Below, one piece after another: positions 6,730 through 12,116 of a stretch of DNA of 12,116 bases. The stretch covers positions 1 through 12,116 of the forward strand of contig DASYMJ010000302.1 of NCBI GenBank assembly GCA_036009105.1. The letters run 5' to 3'. Numbering within the stretch: the stretch's first letter is position 1; every line of letters starts with the position of its first letter. Below the pieces are notes generated by a model. That model searched no databases. It saw only the letters and a list, made by a program, of their open reading frames with translations, and was not told the DNA's origin. A program made the position numbers and the translations under genes. The DNA comes from JAFAVZ01 sp036009105 (lineage in GTDB: Bacteria; Acidobacteriota; Thermoanaerobaculia; Gp7-AA8).

Positions 6730-7663
6730 ACGCCGCATAGCGCTCCACGATCGCCTCCGGCACCGCCTCCAGCTTCTTCATCCGCCCCGCCGTCTGCACG
6801 AGCGCGACGCCGGCCAGGATCACCACCATGGCCACGATGGAGAGCCAGGTCAGGCGCTCGTTCAGCACGAGCCAGCCGAGGATCACGGCCACCACCGGAT
6901 TCACGTAGGCGTAGAGCGACATCTGCGTCATGCGGATGTGATGTAGGGCAAAGACATACGCGATGTAGGCAACGCAGCCGAACACCGTCAGGTACGCCAG
7001 CGCCCAGAAGGTGCGCGGCGTGACGTAGAAGCGGGAGGCTTCGCCGATGGCGAGACCCGCGGCGTCGACGATGATGCCGCCGGTCAGCGTCTGGATCGCG
7101 GCGCTGGTGACGAGCGGCACGTCCTTCACGTTGTACTTGCCGCGCGCGGTGCCGTACTGCCAGCCGAGGGAGCCGAGCTGGATGGCCAGGGCGCCGATGA
7201 GGAGCTTCGAGTCGAACTGGCCGGAGGAGCCGTTCGGCAGCATGAGCATCGCGACGCCGAGGAAGCCGACGGCCATGCCGATGCCGGCGCGGAGGTGGAC
7301 GCGCTCGCCGTCGCGGCGGAACAGCTCGATGATTGCCGCCCAGAACGGCGCGGTGGCGACGAAGAGGGCGGCCATCCCGCTGGGCACCCACTGCTCGGCC
7401 CACACCACGGAGAGGTTGCCCACCCCGACCATGAGGAAGCCGATGAAGACGAGGTTGGCCAGCACGCGCCAGTCGCGCGGGATGCGCTCGCCGCGCAGGC
7501 GGGCGATGGCCAGCAGCAGCAGGCCGGCCACGGTGTAGCGGATGCCGGTGAGGAGCAGGGGCGGGATGGTCTCCACCGCGATGCGGATGAAGAGGTACGT
7601 GGTGCCCCAGACGACGCAGACGATGGCGAACGAGGTGAACGCAACGGCGCGCTCGTGTTTCAT
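6728..7663 (-). CDS. EamA/DMT-superfamily transporter, probable amino-acid or metabolite exporter
   Basis: The 311-residue protein shows ten hydrophobic helices in two homologous EamA halves (about 8-141 and 152-291). Family signatures include VWGTTYLFIR near the N-terminus and YAYVNPVVAVILGWLVLNERLT at 251-272, the classic end of the second EamA repeat. The family exports amino acids and other small metabolites across the inner membrane. Its ATG overlaps the stop of the Lrp-family regulator (ATGA at 7660-7663), and GGAG lies 7 bases upstream of the start, so the two are translationally coupled. Regulation by that Lrp protein in response to an amino acid is a natural inference. The substrate is not readable from sequence. 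Confidence 0.92.
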   Translation of the reverse strand: MKHERAVAFTSFAIVCVVWGTTYLFIRIAVETIPPLLLTGIRYTVAGLLLLAIARLRGERIPRDWRVLANLVFIGFLMVGVGNLSVVWAEQWVPSGMAALFVATAPFWAAIIELFRRDGERVHLRAGIGMAVGFLGVAMLMLPNGSSGQFDSKLLIGALAIQLGSLGWQYGTARGKYNVKDVPLVTSAAIQTLTGGIIVDAAGLAIGEASRFYVTPRTFWALAYLTVFGCVAYIAYVFALHHIRMTQMSLYAYVNPVVAVILGWLVLNERLTWLSIVAMVVILAGVALVQTAGRMKKLEAVPEAIVERYAA

Positions 7664-8136
7664 GACTCTTCTCCAAGGGTTCCGAGGACGATGCCGCCCA
7701 TCTTTTCGCAGTGCGTCTGCATGACGATGGTGGTGCGCGTGGAAAGCGAGAGCGGCGGCGAGGTCAACTTGTTGACGAGGTCGTTGAGCATGGCGATGGA
7801 GCCGGTGCGGACTTTGATCAGATAGCAGTCCTCGCCGGCGACGGTGTGCACCTCGAGCACTTCGTCGTCGTTGATGAAGTCGCGGAAGCCTTTCGACTTC
7901 AGGCTGGCGTTGCCGCGCGCGGCGATGAACGCCGTGATGCCGCGGCCGACCGACTCGGGATGGACGACGACGGTCGTGCCGCGGATGACGCCCTGCTGCT
8001 CTAGCTTGGCGATGCGGTCGGCCACCGCCGGGCGGGAGAGGCCGACCTGCTCTGCAATTTGGGCGGCCGGGCTGCGGCCATCCTTCAGAAGCAGCCCGAC
8101 GATGCGAAGGTCAAGATCATCGAGTGCGACGGCCAT
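7660..8136 (-). CDS. Lrp/AsnC-family transcriptional regulator
   Basis: The 158-residue protein has the standard Lrp/AsnC plan. An N-terminal winged helix-turn-helix covers about 5-55 (LDDLDLRIVGLLLKDGR, then AAQIAEQVGLSRPAVADRIAKLE). A RAM/AsnC ligand domain covers about 65-145, with VAGEDCYLIKVR at 99-110 in the amino-acid-sensing position. Such proteins bind DNA as dimers or octamers and respond to amino acids. It heads an operon with the EamA transporter, overlapping it by 4 bases, and probably controls that gene and its own promoter. A sigma70-like promoter ends only 6 bases before the ATG, so the mRNA may be leaderless. Length is typical of the family. Confidence 0.93.
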   Translation of the reverse strand: MAVALDDLDLRIVGLLLKDGRSPAAQIAEQVGLSRPAVADRIAKLEQQGVIRGTTVVVHPESVGRGITAFIAARGNASLKSKGFRDFINDDEVLEVHTVAGEDCYLIKVRTGSIAMLNDLVNKLTSPPLSLSTRTTIVMQTHCEKMGGIVLGTLGEES

Positions 8137-8142
8137 GCACTC

Positions 8143-8171
8143 AATGTAGTGTCGTATCGACGGAAAATCAA
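8143..8171 (-). promoter_or_regulatory. Predicted sigma70-type promoter of the lrp-eamA operon
   Basis: On the minus strand, TTGATT (8166-8171) and TACATT (8143-8148) are separated by exactly 17 bases. The -10 box ends 6 bases before the ATG at 8136, so transcription would start at or very near the first codon. Within the spacer, GTCG and CGAC (8151-8154 and 8158-8161) form a small inverted repeat that could be a regulator contact site. Prediction by eye only. Confidence 0.45.
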
Positions 8172-8199
8172 GTCACTCGCTTGCGAATCGTAGGCAAAT

Positions 8200-8544
8200 C
8201 TACCGGGTAGCCACCGATAACGGCAGCAGGGGCGATACCGAACGGCGCACCCGGGCGATGGTGGCGACGATGCGGCTGGCGTGCGGGTACTCGAAGCGGG
8301 CGCGGCGTCCGGCGCTGCGCAGAAGGTCGCGCTGCAGGTACTCCACCTTGATGTTGCGCGCCGGGTCTTCAATGAGGCGCTTGAGGGAGGTGCGGCGGAG
8401 GACGATCTCGCGCAGCGGCAGTTCGGCGGAGCGGACGGCGAAGCGGATGGTCTCCCGGTCGTCGGAGCAGACCCGAGCCACACTCCCGCTCGGCAGCACG
8501 CTCACGATCTCGTCGGCGACATTCATCTCGTTCTTGGTATTCAT
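8200..8544 (-). CDS. Small hypothetical protein
   Basis: I do not recognise this 114-residue protein. It is likely real: the ATG at 8544 has GGGAGG 5 bases upstream, and base composition fits its neighbours. The sequence is basic and soluble, without membrane helices or a signal peptide. A middle segment reads RSAELPLREIVLRRTSLKRL, followed by NIKVEYLQRDLLR (two predicted helices around a strand). The C-terminal third is rich in arginine (SAGRRARFEYPHASRIVATIARVRR), which could suit nucleic-acid binding, although this is a guess. The frame also opens 6 codons earlier at 8562, but the better ribosome binding site supports 8544. It lies 63 bases upstream of the Lrp gene on the same strand, with a separate promoter between them, and is divergent from the ferredoxin gene. 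Confidence 0.65.
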   Translation of the reverse strand: MNTKNEMNVADEIVSVLPSGSVARVCSDDRETIRFAVRSAELPLREIVLRRTSLKRLIEDPARNIKVEYLQRDLLRSAGRRARFEYPHASRIVATIARVRRSVSPLLPLSVATR

Positions 8545-8548
8545 CCGG

Positions 8549-8555
8549 CCCTCCC
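8549..8555 (-). promoter_or_regulatory. Ribosome binding site GGGAGGG for the small hypothetical gene
   Basis: GGGAGGG on the minus strand sits 4 bases before the ATG at 8544. It decides the start of the small gene in favour of 8544 over the in-frame ATG at 8562. Confidence 0.7.
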
Positions 8556-8635
8556 AGGTCACTGTCAGTCTGCTCTAATAGACGTCAGACGCGCTCCGAA
8601 GTTGCGCGAACTCTCGGTGAACGCCGCGTTAACTC

Positions 8636-8920
8636 ATGTACGTCTCTTTCCCCCCACTCGTCGCCCGCGCCGAGGCCCGCCCCAACGAAACAGTGCTCGA
8701 CGCCGCCCGCCGCGCCGGCGTGCCACTCGGCAATTCGTGCGGCGCCACGGGCATCTGCGCGCGCTGCCGCGTGCGGGTGGTGGGCGGGGCGGAGAACCTC
8801 TCGCCCCCAACGTCGATCGAGTTGCGGACGGCAGTGCAGCGCGGACTAACGGCGGACGAGCGCCTAGCCTGTCAGGCAGTGGTGCGGGGGGAGTGCGCGA
8901 TTACGACGGTGTATTGGTAG
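8636..8920 (+). CDS. Plant-type [2Fe-2S] ferredoxin
   Basis: This 94-residue single-domain protein has the plant/vertebrate ferredoxin cluster spacing: C35-x5-C41-x2-C44 in SCGATGICARCRVRV, and the fourth ligand C79 in RLACQ. It is an electron carrier holding one 2Fe-2S cluster in the cytoplasm. An extra cysteine (C87) near the C-terminus is unlikely to be a ligand. No reductase or oxygenase partner is encoded nearby. The ATG at 8636 has no evident Shine-Dalgarno sequence, but no other good start lies upstream of the beta-grasp fold. Length is typical of stand-alone ferredoxins. The gene is divergent from the small hypothetical gene with 91 bases between them. Confidence 0.87.
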   Translation: MYVSFPPLVARAEARPNETVLDAARRAGVPLGNSCGATGICARCRVRVVGGAENLSPPTSIELRTAVQRGLTADERLACQAVVRGECAITTVYW

Positions 8921-9416
8921 GTACGTGCGGCGACGTCGCGGATCCCGGTGTGTAATTCTTGCGTCGTGGGGATGACCACACCCCTCCCGCGACTCGGACG
9001 TTGCGCATGCAGGAAACGGAAGTCACCGCGACACGACCGCCATTAGCTAGAACGCCGGGTTGGCAGGCGGGAGGTCACGAGTTGGAGTCCCATCGGCCCG
9101 CCAATCGAGACCGATGATGCGCCGCCTCTTCGCGGCTTCGGGTTGCCTAGACATTGGAGGCTGCAAAGCCATTCGCAGGGCGCCAATTTTCGCGAGCGGA
9201 ATCTGCGCTGACCCGCGACCAATACCCGGAAGGTTTTTCGGTTTGGCGCGGATGTCCACGAAACCACGTGTCACAGAGCACTCATGCGAGCGCGCGAGGG
9301 CGAAAATTGTGGCGGGCCAGCATGGCGCGGATCGGAGCGCGAAAACAAGCGACGGGTCACGCCGGTTTGCACGGCGAAAGTGAGTCATCCCTAAACGAGC
9401 GAGCGAATGGCTTTCG
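8921..9416. other. Gene-free stretch between ferredoxin and the archaemetzincin-like gene
   Basis: I see no convincing protein gene in these 496 bases. Open frames on both strands lack ribosome binding sites, recognisable domains and sensible composition. The stretch contains a 10-bp palindrome GCGACGTCGC (8930-8939), a decayed tRNA-like segment (9043-9103), and small hairpins at 9121-9136 (GCCGC/GCGGC, 6-base loop) and 9360-9376 (CGCCG/CGGCG, 7-base loop). The last lies about 40 bases beyond the stop of the minus-strand operon. It has no U-tract, so I do not call it a terminator. The composition changes around here from the high-GC left part to the lower-GC right part. Confidence 0.7.
9043..9103 (+). 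pseudogene. Degenerate tRNA-like remnant (3' half with CCA)
   Basis: The end GAGGTCACGAG (9071-9081), then TTGGAGT, CCCAT, CGGCCCG and CCA (9101-9103), has the layout of a tRNA variable loop, T arm, acceptor 3' strand and encoded CCA. The T loop has G where C56 is expected. The T stem ACGAG/CCCAT is broken; an intact copy would read ACGAG/CTCGT. Upstream, TTAGCT directly followed by AGAACG (9043-9054) looks like a D arm that has lost its loop. The anticodon arm does not fold well and no matching 5' acceptor strand (CGGGCCG) is present, so this is a relic and not a working tRNA. It lies at the edge of the low-GC operon and could be an old integration site. The amino-acid identity cannot be assigned. 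Confidence 0.55.
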
Positions 9417-9929
9417 TCAAACCTCGTCCGCATCAGCTTGACCGTGTTGCTTCCGATCTTGGCTCGTATCAGTTCTCCACGCAATTCCGCTTTGGAGGAG
9501 GGCAGCACGACAGTGAATGCAGAATGTTGGATTCTCGACGTAGTAACGAGACATTACACAACCCCAATGATCTTCAAGTCCCATGACTCGTCCAATCTCA
9601 TGGCGGAGTACACGAGGAAGCGTTTTAGGCGTCAGCTTCGGAGTAGCTATGATGATCCTGCTCGCTCGCGTCTCAGCCACGACTTCGTAACCAAAGGATG
9701 TTTCAAGCCGGGCTGGTACCAGGAAAACCAACATCGACTGGACCTGCGGTCGCAGTTGGTTCATCCAGTTAAAGAAGTCATCGACCAATGCCGCTGCTGC
9801 ATCGGTCATAGACGCATGATTCACCGACGTTACCGTCGTGGGCAAAGAGAATTCATTTTCGAGGACTGACAGTACCGCAGGCATGACTGTATCAGCCCCG
9901 TAGCTGACTAATAGTTCGACTGAACGCAT
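9417..9929 (-). CDS. Archaemetzincin-like (peptidase M54-like) protein with degenerate catalytic site
   Basis: The 170-residue protein resembles archaemetzincins (about 180 residues), zinc metalloproteases with the signature HExxHxxGx3Cx4CxMx17CxxC. Aligned features are an opening strand VELLVSYG, a helix LSVLENEFSLP, and then LRHEIGRVMGLEDHWGCVM at 108-126 and FCIHCRAAL at 136-144. The second catalytic histidine is arginine (HEIGR, R114), the third-ligand region is altered (ED, then H121), and the first cysteine of the structural site is absent. C124, C137 and C140 remain, and H121 could be the fourth ligand. The spacing before the CxxC is shorter than usual. It is therefore probably not an active protease. 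The frame opens upstream, overlapping ilvE. I chose the ATG at 9929, 19 bases after the ilvE stop, but its ribosome binding site is weak. GC content is lower than in the left-hand genes. Confidence 0.6.
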   Translation of the reverse strand: MRSVELLVSYGADTVMPAVLSVLENEFSLPTTVTSVNHASMTDAAAALVDDFFNWMNQLRPQVQSMLVFLVPARLETSFGYEVVAETRASRIIIATPKLTPKTLPRVLRHEIGRVMGLEDHWGCVMSRYYVENPTFCIHCRAALLQSGIAWRTDTSQDRKQHGQADADEV

Positions 9930-9948
9930 TGTGGTGGCGGCTTTACGG

Positions 9949-11067
9949 TTACCACGCTGCATCACGCGTTTGCGATGCCGTGTGAACATGCGAAGAAACA
10001 TCTTCCATCCAGCTGAAACGGTCGGGTAGACGGCCGAACTGGATACCTTGAATTTCTTCGAAGAGCGCCGTCGTAGCCGGCCCGACCTTTCCGTCGCCGA
10101 TCCGGACCAGCCGGCCGTCGTCAAACAGAAGGTCGCTGATACCCACCACGGTCGCGGCGGTGCCGCATGCTAAAGCCTCGGTGATCACTCCCGACTGTGC
10201 CTCCTCGACGACCTGATCGATGTCGATGTCGGCTTCGGTCGCCGGAATCCCCAGATCCGAACCGAGGGTCAGGAGACTGGCGCGCGTCACTCCGGGGAGG
10301 ATCGTGCCGTTCAGCCGCGGCGTGATCAATTCCCCATTCCGCACGAAGAAGATATTCATTCCGCCGAGCTCCTCGACACGCTGCCGGCGCGCGGCGTCGA
10401 GGAACAGCACTTGACTGCAGCCCCGCGCCTTCGCGTCGCGGATACTCTTGAGGGTCACGGCGTAGTTTGCGGCAGCCTTGATCGCGCCGGTTCCGCCTGA
10501 CGCGGCGCGCGACATCGATTGTTCCACGAACACGCGGACGGCGCCCGTGCCTTCGTGCATCTCCTTGAAGTAAGCACCGGATGGGAGGGTGATGATGTAG
10601 AAAAGAAACTCGTTGGCGGCACGGACACCGAGAGAGGCCTCGGTCCCGATCATGGTGGGCCGCAGGTAGAGCGTTCCCGGCGGCTCGGGAATGAAAGGCC
10701 GCTCCAGATCCACCAGCATCCGCGAAGCCTCGAGGAACATCTCCGCCCCTATCGGCGGCATCCCCATGCGGATCGCCGATTTCTCGAACCGCAGCGCGTT
10801 CATCCCCGGACGGAAGAGCACCACCCGATCATTCGGCTGCCGGTAGGCCTTGAGACCCTCGAAGACCGCCTGCCCGTACTGAAAGACATTTGAGGCAGGA
10901 TGCATCGAAAAGTTATGAAGCGCCTCTATTCGAGGCTCACCCCAACTGCCGTCGCGGTACTCGCAGACGAGGAAGTTGGGGGTACACTGCTTGCCGAACT
11001 CGATCTTGTCCGGCGACAGGGAGAAGGAGGGCATACCCTGTCCCGACAAGTTTCCGATCTTGATCAC
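9949..11067 (-). CDS. ilvE: Branched-chain amino-acid aminotransferase (class IV PLP)
   Basis: The 372-residue protein is a fold-type IV aminotransferase. Recognisable blocks are NVFQYGQAVFEGLKAYR at 60-76, the LRPTMIGTEASLGV segment at 135-148, the PLP lysine in GTGAIKAAANYA (K197), VEELGGMNIFFV (231-242, with E232 or E233 near the cofactor) and NGTILPGVTRASLL (253-266). It interconverts Leu, Ile or Val with their 2-oxo acids using glutamate; the long form seen here matches the eukaryote/actinobacterial-style BCATs. The start is a GTG at 11067, 7 bases after the ATPase stop. AAGGAA, inside the last ATPase codons and 10 bases before the GTG, serves as ribosome binding site. An in-frame ATG at 11034 is an alternative. 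Sitting between an ATPase and a degenerate metalloprotease is unusual for ilvE, so a specialised amino-acid role is possible. Confidence 0.9.
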   Translation of the reverse strand: MIKIGNLSGQGMPSFSLSPDKIEFGKQCTPNFLVCEYRDGSWGEPRIEALHNFSMHPASNVFQYGQAVFEGLKAYRQPNDRVVLFRPGMNALRFEKSAIRMGMPPIGAEMFLEASRMLVDLERPFIPEPPGTLYLRPTMIGTEASLGVRAANEFLFYIITLPSGAYFKEMHEGTGAVRVFVEQSMSRAASGGTGAIKAAANYAVTLKSIRDAKARGCSQVLFLDAARRQRVEELGGMNIFFVRNGELITPRLNGTILPGVTRASLLTLGSDLGIPATEADIDIDQVVEEAQSGVITEALACGTAATVVGISDLLFDDGRLVRIGDGKVGPATTALFEEIQGIQFGRLPDRFSWMEDVSSHVHTASQTRDAAW

Positions 11068-11074
11068 GTCTTAG

Positions 11075-12116
11075 TCATTCCTTGGTTAAAACTGCGTGAT
11101 TAGCCTGTCTCTCCCAGTGATGATAGTCAATAGTATCCCAGGGAAGCATACCCTCCAACAACGGCTTTTTGCCTCTTTCGATCAGGCGATACTTTGGAAT
11201 TTCAAGCGGAATCGGCGAATGACCTCGCAGGTCTTTCGGAGGAACAAACGCGAATTTGCTCTCCGCGAATTTTTCTAATCGTTTGAGCGGTACATCGTAC
11301 TGGAGGAAAGGGGTTCCTCGGTAGAAGCGGGAGGCATACGCCTTGCCATCCGTCTCATCTTCCCCGCCTGCAAGTGCCGTTATTAGATAACAGCAATCGT
11401 CGCCAAAACCCCGCCAGTCAATATCCGCCAACTGAGAGAGATCTTGATGAATGAGGACAGCGTAACCGTGAGAAGATCTCAACTCATGAAATATATAATT
11501 CATGGTTTTCTCTAACTCGGGACGCAGCGCACTGTCGAGCATGACTTGGTTCAGAGCTTCATCAAAACAAAAAATTACGTTCCGAACCAGCGATCCGACG
11601 ATGTCCAAACATACCTTGGAGAGATCGGCTTCATCCGGTCCCGGAGAAAACTCCGTGTAATACGCAGAACCTAGCCGCTCCTTATTGGCGCTTTTTCGTG
11701 CGGATTCATTGGCTTCGATTGCGTTGGCAAGGTCATGCCATGGCTTTGCGACTACTCTCGTATCCGTAGCCTGCTGTATGACTCCCGCGAAATCGAGCAA
11801 CTCAGAATGTTCGCTCGGCCCTGGATCGCGAGGTCTGCCCTTTCTGCTCGTCGCCTTCTTGTAGTTAATAAAAACTACCGTAAAACGCCTCTTCACATAC
11901 TGGGCAAGGAGATGGAACGCTATGATCGATTTTCCCTTCCCGGGCGCACCGAGGATTGCCGTGGCACGTTGCGGTATCTGAAACGGTGGCTCGGAGTTGG
12001 GGGTCGGCGTCATACCCGCCCCACCTTCGAGCCACGCGATCGGAACACGCTCAGCTTCCTTCACCGGCGGGTCCTTCGATTCAAGGTAGTCAATCCATAT
12101 CTTGTAAGGGCTGCCA
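11075..12116 (-). CDS. P-loop ATPase of unknown function, 5' end beyond window
   Basis: The frame is open to the right edge of the window, so the protein is longer than the 346 residues visible. A GTG at 12064 would give 329 residues but cuts into continuous coding sequence (the codons upstream include YKIWIDYLES). Counted from that GTG, there is a perfect Walker A, GAPGKGKS (39-46), and a Walker B strand VIFCFDEA (163-170, D168/E169). A further strand, YAVLIHQD (201-208), may hold a sensor residue. The region between the Walker motifs is charged and flexible. No transmembrane helix is seen. I do not recognise the family. DNA-translocase, Zot-like or STAND-like ATPases were considered, but no diagnostic domain supports them. 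GC content is clearly lower than in the left-hand genes (for example 22 of 60 bases at 11461-11520). It is the first visible gene of the operon with ilvE. Confidence 0.8.
   Translation of the reverse strand, partial: GSPYKIWIDYLESKDPPVKEAERVPIAWLEGGAGMTPTPNSEPPFQIPQRATAILGAPGKGKSIIAFHLLAQYVKRRFTVVFINYKKATSRKGRPRDPGPSEHSELLDFAGVIQQATDTRVVAKPWHDLANAIEANESARKSANKERLGSAYYTEFSPGPDEADLSKVCLDIVGSLVRNVIFCFDEALNQVMLDSALRPELEKTMNYIFHELRSSHGYAVLIHQDLSQLADIDWRGFGDDCCYLITALAGGEDETDGKAYASRFYRGTPFLQYDVPLKRLEKFAESKFAFVPPKDLRGHSPIPLEIPKYRLIERGKKPLLEGMLPWDTIDYHHWERQANHAVLTKE

Noticed and set aside
8625..8634. Promoter in front of the ferredoxin gene
   Set aside because: TTGCGC at 8602 has no acceptable -10 box at 16-18 bases; the nearest candidate, TTAACT, is 21 bases away.
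9360..9376. Hairpin CGCCG/CGGCG as terminator of the minus-strand operon
   Set aside because: The stem is only 5 bp and no run of T follows on the minus strand. It could form by chance in GC-rich DNA.
9047..9508. 153-residue minus-strand open frame
   Set aside because: Its C-terminus is the translated reverse complement of the tRNA-like remnant (WRADG-type text well known from tRNA 3' ends). The rest has no domain and overlaps the archaemetzincin-like gene.
9438..9869. 143-residue plus-strand open frame
   Set aside because: It is antisense to the archaemetzincin-like gene, without a ribosome binding site or recognisable domain.

Overview
This 12.1 kb window comes from a high-GC bacterial chromosome. 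In the left two thirds, genes are packed on both strands with G/C-rich third positions. Gene content and the intergenic repeats (heptamer CTGATCG and TTGCTGG arrays, and a hairpin beginning TGTCATCCTGAG) are what I associate with soil Acidobacteriota or similar high-GC soil phyla. That placement is inference, because the window holds no taxonomic marker.

Layout. (1) 184-4933: a low-affinity-iron-permease-family membrane protein (+), a single-domain threonine/serine dehydratase-type PLP enzyme (-), a DUF421 membrane protein (+), a translationally coupled pair made of a membrane-anchored SRPBCC protein and a zinc alcohol/formaldehyde-dehydrogenase-like enzyme (+), and a thioredoxin-fold DUF1223 protein (-). 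Two convergent pairs overlap at their 3' ends (654-657 and 4199-4227). (2) 5036-8136: a CPA1-type Na+/H+ antiporter, then an Lrp/AsnC regulator and an EamA/DMT exporter in an ATGA-overlapping operon, all on the minus strand. A sigma70-like promoter just upstream suggests the lrp-eamA mRNA is leaderless or nearly so. (3) 8200-8920: a small unrecognised protein (-) and a stand-alone plant-type 2Fe-2S ferredoxin (+). (4) 8921-9416: about 500 bases without a convincing gene, containing a decayed tRNA-like 3' half. (5) 9417-12116: a three-gene minus-strand operon of lower GC. It holds a P-loop ATPase cut by the right window edge, a branched-chain aminotransferase (ilvE-like) starting 7 nt after it, and an archaemetzincin-like protein that has lost catalytic zinc ligands but seems to keep a structural zinc knuckle.

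The left part looks like ordinary stress and metabolism genes. The most unusual region is the right end. A tRNA relic, a composition change and an odd ATPase / aminotransferase / degenerate-metalloprotease operon together suggest an acquired accessory locus of unknown function. A second point of interest is that heptamer-based inverted repeats sit directly behind stop codons at two unrelated loci, which suggests a dispersed terminator-like or mobile element family.
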